This document shows, in pieces, positions 44,111 to 55,332 of a DNA stretch of 64,000 nucleotides. Within the stretch, counting starts at the first letter, position 1. Every line of letters begins with the position of its first letter. Below the pieces are notes generated by a model. It was given only the letters and a program-made list of their open reading frames with translations. It had not been told where the DNA came from and made no database searches. The translations under genes were made by a program, and so were the position numbers. Location of the stretch: the NCBI GenBank assembly GCA_024180945.1, contig JAKSGN010000041.1:1488001-1552000 (forward strand), in the 5' to 3' direction. This DNA comes from Macrophomina tecta. Its lineage: Eukaryota > Ascomycota > Dothideomycetes > Botryosphaeriales > Botryosphaeriaceae.

Positions 44111-45725
44111 GCTGGACGAATCTCGTGGGTTTCTGTGTGACTGCAGACGGAGGGCAAGGTGCAGATGAAGATTCGAGTTCCCTGCGCGATAATCAGGTTA
44201 AGTACAGACGTGTCAGGCCGTCTAATGCTTGGTAGGCTACAGCCTGGCCCGTCTCCCTGTCGTAGATCGATGATCGCGACCAGCAGAGCCTCTCTTGTTA
44301 AAATGTCGAAGCTCTTCAGTGGCTTTCACTAGCGCAGTGGCGGGAGCCGCGCTTTGGATTTTGTTTTTGCTGGTTACAATGGCCTGGGGGAAGGATTCAT
44401 CCTGACCAGCTTCGAAACAAACCATGACAGCCACTGACGTGCCGGCCCCATCAGCAGGCCCTCAGTGAGAAGCAAAATGCATGCATCGACAAAAGTCTAA
44501 CTTCCCCGCTTCACGACGATGAAAAGCGCTCGAGCGCCTCGGACCGAACACCGCAGAAAGTGAGTGATAGCACAGGCACAGTACTGAAAAGATACGAGAC
44601 GTGAGAGACAGCATATGATACCCAAGAGCTGGGGATACAGCGAGGCTATAGAGCAACTCATATCCCACAACTCCCCTGCGGCAAAAAAGGGCTAGGAAAT
44701 TGCGGAATTCTGGTAAGGCATAGTCGGCGTATAGAGACTTGGTGATGCTTGCAGGGAGCGGCACGGGGCAGCGGCTGAAGGAAGATAAGCCCCCGCCGCG
44801 GAGCTACATCTGGGGTAGCGCCGCACATCAGGCCATGGGTAACCACGTAGCAGCCCGTCAATCGCCAGAGCGGATCTTAAGCATGAGCTATGCAAGTATG
44901 CTACTTCTATCGAATAATGATTAGCTGCAGGATTCCCAGATGAGCCCACTTTGGCTGCTTTCTGCTGCACTTCAAGCCATCTTTGACAGCACTAAAGCCT
45001 GCTGAGGGCATACTTTGTAACCTGAAGGGAGAGGGATGGTTTGCGGCTGCAGACAGAACAGTCTCTGTCAGCGGTGCGCCAAGGTTCTTTGACGGTTGCT
45101 TATTCTCACTGGCTGCGAGGCTTAGCACAATCTAACATCAAACAACACGACGTGGTCGCGGATCTCCTTCTGGTGCCTGGTTAAACTAGATGAAGTACTA
45201 GAGTGTCAAGGAAAGCAAGGGATGTTCGTCCATTACGGTTACAGAGTAATTCCCGGGATGGCAGACGGATGCGCTAATGATAGTGCGGTTATCCGGCCGT
45301 CCCCACATCCCATTGGTCGGCAAAAGGAGCCGGGACCCGTCTGAAAATCAACATGGATTTTTCAGGGAAGAGATTGCAGATTAGGGCGACCTAGGACGCG
45401 GCTAGTCATATTAGCCGGATCCTTCAGACCCATGTTCAGGAGACCTGAGTGGCGGTATAAAGGAGTAAGATCCGGTTCCGCGGGGACCACAGCGTGAGCT
45501 GGCCATCCTCACATTCACGTTTGAGAGATCAGAGGTAGAAATTGATTCACCATGGGCGTCGCAGAATCTACATTATGTTTATCCGGGAGGCCCTAGGGCT
45601 CGAGAGCTTGAAAGTTTCTATCGCACAGCTTCAGTAGACGATTAGAGCAGTACATGTTAGACATTTAAAGGAGTATAAGCCCTTCTTGAACCGGCTGCCC
45701 ACGGCTTTTCCTCTGCCGACCTCCT
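44111..45725. other. Long intergenic region
   Basis: 1.6 kb between minus-strand genes. The left part should hold the promoter of the seven-TM protein gene. Short open frames only. Confidence 0.45.
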
Positions 45726-46440
45726 TCAAGAAGATGTAGGGAAATGATCGGCCGCAATCTTGACATCGCCAGTCCAGGTAATGCCGTCATCGGATGTGAT
45801 GAAGCCGGAGTACGTGGCCTTTGTAAGGACCAAATTTTCGCCGAAGCTCTTGTCCGCGGAGGTAAGAGTCACGGTAACGTTGGACCAAGCTGGAAAAGAG
45901 GAATAAGTGAGCGAGAAGTTTGGCAAGCGCGGGGGCAGTGATCTCTTGGTGAACTTACTATAGCCCGCGAGGTTTCCACATTCGTTGCTATAGCATTCAT
46001 TACCCGACATGACGAAAGTCGGGTGGTAGCCGATACCCGGGATGTATCACTATGCTGTGAAGCTAAACAGCCAGAATAGATGGCTCACTATCAGTTTGTT
46101 GGGAAATCAGCTTTCCCTCAGACCCGGCCTTTTGATCGGCCTTTTCGTTCGCATTATCCACAGATACTATGAACCATTGGTCAGTCCTGCGTAATTATGA
46201 TTGGCTCCCGCTGTAGCTTACCCTCGAAATAGACCTGCTTATTGTTCGGGAGAGCAACGTAGGCTTACTGAATTTGACGTTCTTGAATCATGTCAGAGAG
46301 TGCTGATTGAATGCAATAACATCATATTACCGTCCATGAATGTGCTGGCAGCAACATACCAAGCATCATTTGATGCAGGGCAGCCCCTATGGGTCGATGG
46401 TTATTTGTCAACATTCTTCGGGGGAAAAAAAAAGGATAAC
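45726..46440 (-). pseudogene. Probable decayed secreted-type gene of unknown family
   Basis: Coherent coding islands with intron-like breaks run along the minus strand: DAWYVAASTFMDG, then AYVALPNNKQVYFE, then VSVDNANEKADQKAGSEGKL, then YIPGIGYHPTFVMSGNECYS, then after a canonical intron (donor GTAAGT, acceptor TTTTCCAG) WSNVTVTLTSADKSFGENLV and a stop at 45726. The junction before YIPG cannot be spliced in frame with canonical sites; reading from the nearest acceptor gives TAG TGA, which fits CAG CGA mutated by C-to-T. I do not recognise the family. A functional gene with an unusual intron is the alternative. Confidence 0.4.
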
Positions 46441-47258
46441 GAAAATTTGAGAAAACCGATTAAGCGGAGACAACCACTGGTCGGAATTCGTAGGCGCCCA
46501 TTTAAGCAAAAGCTGCACCAGCGGGATGCTGTCATTGTAATTTAGGCCGAAAGCACCCAGGCCACAACAGCTGCGGGAAAGCATCGCCGACGCCTTCCTA
46601 ATCAAGTAAATGATGGAGATTCGATTTATGTCGCGACGCCAAATTCTCCAAATCTGCCTAGTGTTCAGACGCATACCCGGAACTGTCCCGGTACTGAACC
46701 GCAGATGGCTGCGAAACTGCAATGTTGCCCTCATGATCTAAAGTGATTGTCAGCCATTCTACGGGTTCGGTTAAATAATGCGTCGGCATCAGAAACCTCA
46801 AAACTTGGACCATACTTGCCGCCGCCTCCTTTGGTATCTTAGCTAAGCTGCGTATTGTTTATAGTCCATATGACATGGCATTGGCGGAGTAAGGCTAAAG
46901 AGGAAGCTCGCTCCTGGAGAGCTTATTTATGTCAGCCAATCAGAACCTCCGCACGCCGCAGCAACCCGACAGCCAATGCCAAATGCTATAGCAGTCGCTC
47001 CACCATCGACGCTCTTTGGATTTGAGTCTCCTAAAAAGGCCAGATGTATGCCAATTAATTGAATGACATATTCCAAACCCAAACCTTTAACCATGATGGA
47101 CTCCTCTACCTGAATTACTTGCATTGGCTTTCCTGGAAAGTAGCTCAATATATTAATTAGGATTGACTACTCTATATTACTGATTACTTTGCTACTAGAT
47201 CCATCTACAGGTGTCTTTTGCAGCCTTATTCTAGTAAGCCACCATGCAATAGCACCCC
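46441..47258. other. Intergenic region, AT-rich toward its right end
   Basis: 818 bases without a supported gene. The segment around 47080-47230 is strongly AT-rich and is probably the 3' flank of the amidohydrolase gene. Confidence 0.45.
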
Positions 47259-48847
47259 TCAGTACCCGGTCCCATTGCCCCTAACAACGTCGACGTGGTA
47301 AGTGTCCGCATACTCAATCCCATTCTGGTACTCGCCCTCCATCTGCGGCAGCGCGGTATCCAGCCACACGCGCTGAATCCTCCTCGCCGACTCCAAGAAC
47401 CTCCGCTCGATCTCGGTCCGATTCTGGCCCTGCGGCAGCACCAGCTGCCCATCCCTCTTCCGCCACTCCCCATTCACCAACACATGCTGAATGTCGCCCA
47501 CATGCGAGTGCAGGATGATGGCCGCAACCGGATCGACCCAGCCCAGCATGTTCGGCGAGTCCCCGTCAAACACGACGACATCCGCCTTGGCGCCGACCGT
47601 CAACACGCCGACGTCCGGCCTGCGCAGCGCCAGTCCTCCCGCGCGCGTCGCGAGCAGGAAGGCCTGGTTCACGGACATGGGGCTGGAGCGGGGGATGCGC
47701 CAGTTCTGGAGGGTGCGCCGGAAGAACTGCAGGCGCGTGCTCTGCAGCCACAGGCGCGCCTGCCCGACGATATCGGTCGAGTAGGTGAAGTGCGTGTCGA
47801 CGCCGAGTGCGGCCTGGTCCTGCGCGAAGGGCGTGTCGCGGTGGTCGTGACCGTAGTGCATCTCGGACTCGGGGGTCGTCGAGACGTAGTGGTTGTACGT
47901 GCGGAGCAGCGCCACGTCGTCAGGCGTGATGTAGCTGGCGTGCGAGAAGACGATGGGGGTGGTGGTGTTGAGGAAGTCGAGCGACTGGAGCTTTGAAGGG
48001 CTGTTGGCGTCGAACCAGGGGCCGCCGAGGAAGTGCGTGGTGAAGGCCGAGATATTGGAGGACCTGGTGCGGGGGTGGTTAGTGGGAGCTGGCGTGTGCG
48101 GCTTCGGGGAGCTGCTTACTTAGCGAGGTCGATAATGGACTGGACCTCATCTGAGGAGGCGGAGGCGAAGGCATCGTAGGCCATACCCATTTCGACGAGG
48201 CTATTCGGGAGTCTCTCGTCCTCCTTCAGGTCCTGGAAGTTTGCAATCTGGTCTTCAATTGAGAAGCCGTTGGAGAGCTCGTGGAAGGCATAGCACCACC
48301 ACATCCTCACGCCACTGTCAATTGATGCATTGAGATAGGCGGCCGATGTGTCGTTGGAAAAGGTTGCATGGGCATGCTCCAGAATAGACGTCACGCCTGA
48401 GTTGAGCGCCTCGTAGATGCCGACCAACTGACCCAGGTAAATATCCTCAGCGGTGAATACAGTGGACGCTTGGGTGAATTCGCCATATCGTTCAAAGTAC
48501 TCGGCAAGGGTGGTGTTGGATCCAAGAGTCTTGTATGCCGTTTGCCATCCGTGCCTGTGGGTGTCGACGAAGCCTGGCGAGATGATCTTGCCTTCAGCGG
48601 AAACTCTCTCGGTGTCGGCAGGAATGGTAGCATTCTGAGAGTCGTCGAAGATTGCCGCTATTCTGTCTCCAGAAATCAAAACTGACGTATTCCAGAGCAC
48701 TTTGGGAGTCTTGGTTGCATCGTCGAAGGAAATGACGGTGCCCCTTTCGAAAAGTGTTGAGCTGGCGGTAGCGGCAGCGGCAGCGGAGGCAAGCAGGGCA
48801 ACGCAAGCCTGGGCCAATGGAAGTTTCCGTCTGGGATAAAACGCCAT
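47259..48847 (-). CDS. Secreted amidohydrolase (metal-dependent deaminase/hydrolase family)
   Basis: Two exons (48120-48847, 47259-48063) join across a 56-base intron to 510 aa. The N-terminus (QACVALLASAAAAATASS) fits a signal peptide, so the enzyme is probably extracellular or vacuolar. The amidohydrolase fold is shown by the first metal-binding motif PGFVDTHRHGWQ, a further His in ILEHAHATF and in IVFSHASY, the metal Asp in TYSTDIVGQARLW, and the beta-sandwich return near the C-terminus (VGVLTVGAKADVVVFDGDSP). This arrangement resembles the ATZ/TRZ-type (atrazine chlorohydrolase, guanine or methylthioadenosine deaminase) branch. The substrate is unknown. Several N-glycosylation sites (NTSV, NATI, NTTL, NDTS) support secretion. 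Confidence 0.9.
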
Positions 48848-49529
48848 GGTGAAATGGAATGTCTCGCTTGTTCTTGGGAAGCGTCCATGATGCTAGCCCC
48901 CACGGCGTCCATTAAGTACTCATTGAGCCGGGCATGTCGGCACTGCGGCTCAGTGTCACGAGGCTGGCCGCAATCCTCCGAGCATCGACGGTCTGGTGAT
49001 GAATTGATGATTCATGAGCGGGTGAACAGCATGTCCGCGTAATCCGTAATCGCTGACGCGAGGCTGAAAGAAAGGAGGCACATCGTTGGCTCGTTTGTCG
49101 GACTTCTGCGGTCAATTGCCTCGTTTCTCGAAAAATTTTGACCACCTGATATCGACTAGTGGAGGAATCGCCCGGAATTGATGGTCGCAAAGAATTCCGG
49201 CTGCTGGCGAAAACGAGCAGAGGTTGTGGGGTGGCACGCGTGAGATCTGCAGCCAAGGCGGCGGTCCGCTCCTTGCTCTGCAAATGACGTCAGTATGCCC
49301 GTCCCAGCCAGAAATCTCCGCCGTGGAGGCTCCATCATCTTCTTGCCCAACTGCTCTCTACCCAATGGAGCGTCATGGGAAGGCAGACGCAAATCCGACG
49401 GATTTCGGATTTGCGGATTTACCAGCGTCAGCACCGCCAGACGCACAACGCACACACACACCACAGCGTGGGTCATCGTCGAATACCCCATCCGGATTTA
49501 TCGGCTAACGCACTGGTTCTGGCAAAGCT
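48848..49529. other. Intergenic region between amidohydrolase and PRISE-type genes
   Basis: 682 bases with no supported gene. The left part is the amidohydrolase promoter; the right part is the 3' flank of the PRISE-type gene. Confidence 0.45.
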
Positions 49530-51008
49530 CTAATTCCTTGCAGCACTGGCTGCCCGGATCGCACTCGCTCTTGGCAAGATACCCGCGTTCTCGAAGGATC
49601 GGAAGGTCTCGATCCACCCATCGTACGTGTTGTCGATGCGGCTCCAGCCAAACTTCCTCGCCTTCTCCGTAGATCCGATGGTCAGCCAGCTCTTGCCCGT
49701 CGCCCACATGAAGAATCCCCATGTCCCCCAATCAAATACCTCGACTTTGCCGCCGTACTTGTTCACCACAGCCTCCCAGACGGGCTTCTTGTCTTTTGTC
49801 CATTCAACCAGGTCAAACTCGTTCGCCATCGCGTCCGCCTTCCCTTTTGTCTTATCAAAGGAGGGCTCAGGAACTTGCACCGTGTCAACGCCGGTTTCTT
49901 TTTTTTTTTCTTTTTTTCTTTTTTTTTTTGTCGTGTATGCTTGCTAACCTCAAGTCCGAAATACTTGCCAAGCTCCGGCCAGAAATAGCGCCAGACAATG
50001 ACATCCCCGTTCGTGTGGTTGAAGGCCTCGTTCTTGCAGTGCTCCGTGGTCGAGGCCCAGATGGTCAAGTCTGCGATACTCGGAGCATATGACTGGTCAT
50101 CGATGGAATCATAGAAGTACTTGTTGCCAGGAAACAGGCCGCTGCCTCCAATTTCTCGAGAAATCAGAAATTACAGCGCGACGGTGAGTGCCTCAGACAT
50201 GCCGTTCGCTGTAACACTCATGTCAGCCCGCCGTTTCCAAGCGAGTTTTGATATACTCACAATGGGGTGTGAATCCGACAATGCCGTTCGGACGGATGAT
50301 GTTGTACGACCAGGCATGGCGCCTCTTCTGGACCTCGAACATGTAGTCTTCCTGGGTGTAGTAGAAGTTCATTCCCCCATCGTCATATCGAGGGATGTCC
50401 TCTGTGAGCGGGACCTTGACAGGGCCAAGGTGGGCGCCATAATGCTAAAAATTGACCGGAAAACTTCAGCATGAGTCCACACACTCAGATCTGGCCTTCG
50501 CACCTTGCCGCCCGTCTGCAGACACACTCTCTCCAGCTTCGGGCAGACGGTGTCAATAACGTCAATGAAGTTCTTAAATAGTGGCACATTCTTGTCCCGA
50601 AGCTTCCTAAAGTCGTCGTCGTGGACGTAGGAAGTGAAGTATGCGTGAGTTACATCCGAGCATACATGTCTCAACTTCTCAACGGTGATCTCCTGCGGCT
50701 CGAGGAAATCCACAGCAACGAACTCAATACGCGGATCAATCCAGTAGTTCGGAAGCTCACGGCGCGAGGAGATCACAATCTTTGACCTGCAACGGACTCA
50801 GATTTAGCTCGGCGGGAGATCTCCTTTCTGGCTGGAGCATGGCCGCGCGAGTGGCAGGCTTTCGTCGGATAGGATGAAACGCATCAACACGCCATTCCGA
50901 TTTGGAAGTGCGGATCAGGTGCTCGACGATGGCATGGCCACTAATGCCATTAGCGCCGCTAACAAAGGCGACCTTGGCAGATTTGGGAACATAAAGCGAA
51001 CTGCTCAT
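49530..51008 (-). pseudogene. PRISE-type NAD(P)-dependent reductase/epimerase, probably inactivated
   Basis: The gene belongs to the progesterone 5-beta-reductase/iridoid synthase-like (PRISE) short-chain dehydrogenases. Exons are about 50889-51008, 50504-50779, 50261-50444, 49949-50208 and 49530-49873. Family motifs are AFVSGANGISGHAIVEHLI (nucleotide binding), VCLQTGGKHYGAHLGP, FYYTQEDYM with the catalytic Tyr, SYNIIRPNGIVGFTP, and the C-terminal FDWGTWGFFMWATGKSW. Two lesions stand out. In exon 4 a TAA at 50171-50173 takes the place of a conserved Tyr between VAL and FLISREIG. The junction of exons 4 and 5 (donor GTTAGC, acceptor GCAAG) is out of frame by one base, and the intron contains an A-rich tract. 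The exon 1 donor is also weak. A sequencing error could explain one lesion, but not easily both. Confidence 0.6.
49896..49930. repeat. T-rich low-complexity tract inside the last PRISE intron
   Basis: A run of T interrupted by single C residues on the plus strand, hence A-rich on the gene strand, immediately before the defective acceptor. Fungal introns normally show pyrimidines here, so the tract is on the wrong strand for a splice signal. Length errors are likely in sequencing. Confidence 0.7.
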
Positions 51009-52273
51009 TTTGGCCGGCACAAGTAAGGAGCCCTGAGCTGCGTACGATACCACTTACCGACCATGACTCCCAAAAATCATTTGAAGACGGCCTACGTAGG
51101 TCGTTGCACGGCGGTAACTCTTCGTACGAAGGCTATTTCCGGTGTTTTGGGGCGTTGAATCATCAAATGTGGGTAATGTGGGACTTCGGATAGCCATGGT
51201 ACCCGTCACTCCGAGAAGCGGTTCCGGACTTCCTCAAACCAAAGACCGCTATGCGGTATTTGCTCTCAGCGAGTTGCCCGAGAACCCCAGGAACGTCCAA
51301 AAATACGAGGAAACCATATTTCGGCTCTTCCATCGTCCGCATTTCTCTTGGGTAGTCTTCACATTGAGTGGTTGATATCGAGTTGTCTGCGGTTGCGGAG
51401 GTTCCCAGACGACGATCATACACACAAGTAGCTTTTGCCGAGGTCCCATTCCAGGTCAAGTAATGTTGAGTGCTAAAATTTTACCAATACCTGCCCATAA
51501 TGAAGTCCAGATTCCCGCATTTGCAAAGCTTTACAGCCGCTCCAACATCAGTAAAATTGGCGCACTCCATCGGGGTATGACGTCATGACCGCCGTAGTCG
51601 TCCACCTCTTTAATGGTTAAGTGTAGGGGAAACAATCGTCGCCGCCTTTGTTTTCTTCCTCCAAGAGCATAACGTGCCATTAGTGGACGAAATTCGACCA
51701 GAACCACTTCGGAAATGTCTTGTACACACGCAGACGATCTCGTGGGTCGAGTCAGAGCCCGACTTTAACTGTGCCTCTGCGTGGGTCACACCACATCGTT
51801 CGCCCAAAACCTGCAAGAAAAGCCGCGAGAGCTGTGCATACCTCCTTTACACGTAGGCACATTTATCTGCAAGAGTTTTTATGGAGCCAAAAGGGCTGAG
51901 ATGCGGCAAAATCTTCCAACAAGGTGTGAGGGCGTTTCAAGTCTGTGAAAAGTCGGACAGCCCCTCTTCCGCGTCAAACCCTTGGTCTGGTCAGGAGCGG
52001 GGCCCTTGACCGCGCAATCGTGCGGCGCGGCTTCAGATCTCGGGACGGCCCGCGAATCCATCTGCACGCTGATTTGCATTAGCACGCCACGCGAATCAGA
52101 GCTGAGTCGGGAAACCTTCCGTACGCGAGTATGTGGATTACTTATTATCGTATTCTACTATCATAAAGACCGGATCATCTAATCATGCCCATCATTGTGC
52201 CCTCTCATATCTCCCGCGCACCCGCCAGAAATCCGTCCTACCGTCTTTTCGGGGAAAAAAGTTTGGCTTTGCA
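51009..52273. other. Long intergenic region left of the zinc gene pair
   Basis: 1.27 kb without a supported gene. It covers the promoter of the PRISE-type gene and the 3' flank of the zinc transporter. Confidence 0.45.
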
Positions 52274-54275
52274 TCAAGCCCACTTCCCCAACAGACTCAT
52301 CAGCGCCATTCCCAACATCAGCGCTACCAGCGCCATTGTCGTCCGCACGGGCGACGCCTGCGCCAACGGCCCGTGCATCCAGTCCGCGGCCCACATCTCG
52401 ACGAGGCTCACCCAGGCCAGGATGCCCGCCGACACGGCATCCAGGGTGCCAATCGCGATCAGCGTCGCGGGGTCGTTCCCGTTGAACTGATCCAGCACGC
52501 CGATGCCGATAGCCATGCCGACGGGCGTGACGAGCGCGAACAGGGACGCCATGACGACCTTGTCCAGCATGGTGACGGGCTTGCCGATGACGTTGGCGCT
52601 GCTGTCGATGGTAGCTGTCGAGGGCAGTTCGGCGATGCGAGCGCCCAGCGCGATGCCCTCGAAGGCTTGGTGGAAGACGATAACGACGAAGAGCGTCTTG
52701 AAGAAGGAGTCGCCGGAGACGACGAGCGTAAGGCCGATCACTGGTACGAGAGTTGGCGTCAGTGGCTTGCGCTGATTGCGGGGGATCTCGTGGGATTTAA
52801 TGTGCTTACGTAGCGAGTGGAAGATGATGCCCGTCTCCATCACTGTTACGGCGAGCTTCTCCTGCCCGGGGTGCACGTTAGTTAGGCTGTTTCCGCACCC
52901 GGCGAGTGTGGTCAGCGTGTTGTTCGGCGCGGCTTTGCCGCTCTCGATGCTCTCGCCGCCGCCGTGGTGGTGGGTGGATCCGTCGGGCGATGTTGTGGCT
53001 GCGGGGGCGTGGCGGTCGTTGCGCCAGAAGAGGATGCGGGCGCCGACGTATTCGATCAGGAAGGCGATGAAGATGCCGGCCATCATGATGGCCGCGGCGG
53101 TGCCTTCATACTCGGCCACGTAGTTGATGCATTCATTCGTGAGCATCATGTTCGCATGCGTCAGAAGCTATAGGGCGTCAGTTTTGCTGCTTTGGCAGTA
53201 GTGAGGGGGCATTTCATACATGGATGAATGCTGTTGAGACCATGACTCCGGTGCCAAATTGCTTGAACAGCATCAGGATGAAGTTGATAGTTTTGTTCTG
53301 GATGTATGATCCCATGAGGATGGGGGCAAATACGGCTGACAGGATTAGCTGTGACCAACAAGAGGACATTCCCGTACATACCCAGCGCACTCGTTGCCAG
53401 GACCACAAAGAGAAGACCTATCCTCAAAGGGACATTATAGTCACGGTCCCTGCGTTCGCATGAACTGCTGCTACTACCGCTCTCGGAATCTCCGGCTCCC
53501 ACACAGTGTCTATTGGGTTCCAGTCAGCATGGTGCCGGCCAACAATTGCATCAGGAAAGACTCACTCAACACCAGCATGGAAATGGCAATTCTCGCCCTC
53601 GGATCCGGAAGCTTCCGCAGACTCATCTTCAGCAGCGTTGTCATGGCTATCTGATCCTGTTTGGGTAGCTTCAGCACCTTCCGGCACCACAGCATACTCC
53701 TCTCCGGCCGAATCAAAGCAGTACCTGTTCCCCAGGTTAGACGCATGCTTTTTGAATGAAAAGACAAAAGGTGCGGTATCTTGCATTTCCGAGCCATGGG
53801 CATGGCACCCGGTGTACTCCGCTGCGAGCTCCTCTGTTGCTGTTGCTGTGACCATGACTTGATACTCCTCAGTCCCCGCCATACAGTATCTGGTGGGAAT
53901 ATCAGCAGCTTTGTAAAGCGGAAGATGGCAGCAAAGGGGGACTCACTGCGCAGTGCCATGCAAGTGGCAGTCGGTAACAGCGGTTATTGAAGAGCTCGAC
54001 GAGGTTGTAGCAGGTGCCGCTGTCGTTGAAGCCACAGTTGCAGCCGGAGTTGTGGAAGCAACCGTCGAAGATGCGTAGGATGTCCAGAGGACGCTGGATC
54101 CATTCTGATCGAGGCACCATCTGCGTCAAGCTATCAGCCGTGGAGCATATTGTCGATATGGATGCGAAACAGACTGTTCATTGCCGATTCGAGTGCAGGC
54201 TGACAGCATTAGAGTCTGCCCCTTTGCCAAGAGAGCGGCATATCCGAGCAAGAGAAGCCTGGTGTGTAAAGCCAT
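52274..54275 (-). CDS. zrfC: ZIP-family plasma-membrane zinc transporter (ZrfC/Zrt1 type)
   Basis: Seven exons (54175-54275, 53947-54120, 53566-53889, 53382-53509, 53220-53335, 52810-53167, 52274-52740) join in phase to 555 aa. After a signal peptide (LLLLGYAALLAKGQT), an extended extracellular region contains repeated Cys/His motifs: WCLDQNG, CHLHGTAQYC, CHAHGSE, CHFHAGVEHC. These mark the ZrfC-like alkaline-pH transporters. The ZIP core has APILMGSYIQNKTINFILML, QFGTGVMVSTAFIH, a His-rich loop (THHHGGGES), IIFHSLLIGLTLVVSG and the metal-binding HQAFEGIALGARIAEL. It is divergent to the Pra1/Aspf2-type zincophore gene, the conserved arrangement in which the secreted protein captures zinc and the transporter imports it. 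Expression under zinc limitation through a Zap1/ZafA-type factor is expected. Confidence 0.95.
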
Positions 54276-54617
54276 GGCTAGTGCATGGGGAGGTGTCTGG
54301 TGCTGCAGCGAAGAACCGAGAATGTCCAGCTCGAGGCCCGCGTAGCATATATTACGGGCTGTCGGCAGGAAACGCTCGGGTAACTAAGGAAAGCCATTGC
54401 AAGGAATGCCCGCACACTGTTGTACTGTCTTGGCATGCCAAGTAGTCTGCCCAGTAGGCGGAGTGCAAAACTGGAGCATCAGGCTGACCTGGAGGGAAGA
54501 AGAGGAAACCATGGTTGGCTGCGGGCAAGCTGCGGCGCAGTGGCCGCAGCCAATGAGCGGAGAGACGGTTGACCGTGTTGGGGATGTCGCAGCGGTGAAG
54601 TGGATTCTGGATTGAGC

Positions 54618-54623
54618 ACCTTG
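54618..54623 (-). promoter_or_regulatory. Candidate zinc-response hexamer CAAGGT, site 1
   Basis: ACCTTG on the plus strand, CAAGGT on the minus strand, 343 bases upstream of the transporter start. A six-base word can occur by chance; position in the shared zinc promoter is the reason to list it. Confidence 0.4.
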
Positions 54624-54715
54624 ATGTCCCGCCGGTCATCCCCGCGCCATTTGTTCCCATCGCCGTCCAGTCAGGCCCGCGAATTCTGTCCGGCCATCGC
54701 CCTTTTACTCCTCCA

Positions 54716-54721
54716 ACCTTG
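54716..54721 (-). promoter_or_regulatory. Candidate zinc-response hexamer CAAGGT, site 2
   Basis: ACCTTG on the plus strand, about 100 bases from site 1 and in the same orientation. It sits within AACCTTGGTT, close to an inverted repeat and reminiscent of the palindromic yeast Zap1 site. Confidence 0.45.
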
Positions 54722-55223
54722 GTTTCATCCGCGTTGTCGTGGTCCTGCAGCGGCCGCTATCCGTCTGGTCAGACGCCCTCTCCAGTTTGCCCGAAAAGGA
54801 AATTCGATATGCAGTCCATCCAGGAAACGGGTGCTCCCAGCTGTTGCCCGTAGCGTTACAAATGGAAATGCAACCTCGGATCGATAGATGCTTCGAAAAG
54901 CATCAGTGCATGCCTTGGCCTTCTTGGTACCTCCACCTACCAAACCGCAACCGTCCTGCTTCCGCTGCTTCTCGCAAAAACTCCGTCTTGGCCGTGGCGA
55001 TTTTCCGTGCTATAGGCATCCTGATCCTACCGGAGCTGAAAAAAAAATTCGCGTTGCTTTTGCACTCCTCCCCGCTTCCGGGAGGGCCAGCCGGAGAAAG
55101 CCTACGCCTTGTTCCATGCAGCTGCCACAGGCACCTGCTTGGCAAGACCATCATGGTGGTGTTCAGCAAGCAAGTATTCGGGTTTGAATCGGCAGACATC
55201 TGCTGTGCAGGGTGACTAGCAAA

Positions 55224-55230
55224 TATATAA
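55224..55230 (+). promoter_or_regulatory. TATA box of the zincophore gene
   Basis: TATATAA, 103 bases before the ATG at 55333, at a spacing usual for a strongly regulated fungal promoter. Confidence 0.55.
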
Positions 55231-55332
55231 AGCTAAGGCAGGAACAGGATTGACAAGGCCAGTGAACCTGCTCCACTCCTGTCTCCAGTCCCAGCGCATC
55301 TCGGCCAGTCAATTCCACAACAAGCCGGCATC

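Larger units (their letters stand above)
54276..55332. promoter_or_regulatory. Shared divergent promoter of the zinc transporter and zincophore genes
   Basis: 1057 bases between two outward-facing zinc-acquisition genes. It contains two ACCTTG hexamers (CAAGGT on the other strand), the core reported for the Aspergillus zinc regulator ZafA and a half of the yeast Zap1 site. A TATATAA box lies 103 bases before the zincophore start. The small open frames inside are not considered genes. Confidence 0.6.

Noticed and set aside
49896..49930. T-rich tract as a poly(A) tail of a retroposed copy or LINE
   Set aside because: It sits inside an intron of a multi-exon gene, and no coding or target-site duplication signals flank it. 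The similar tract at 63172-63199 is also isolated.
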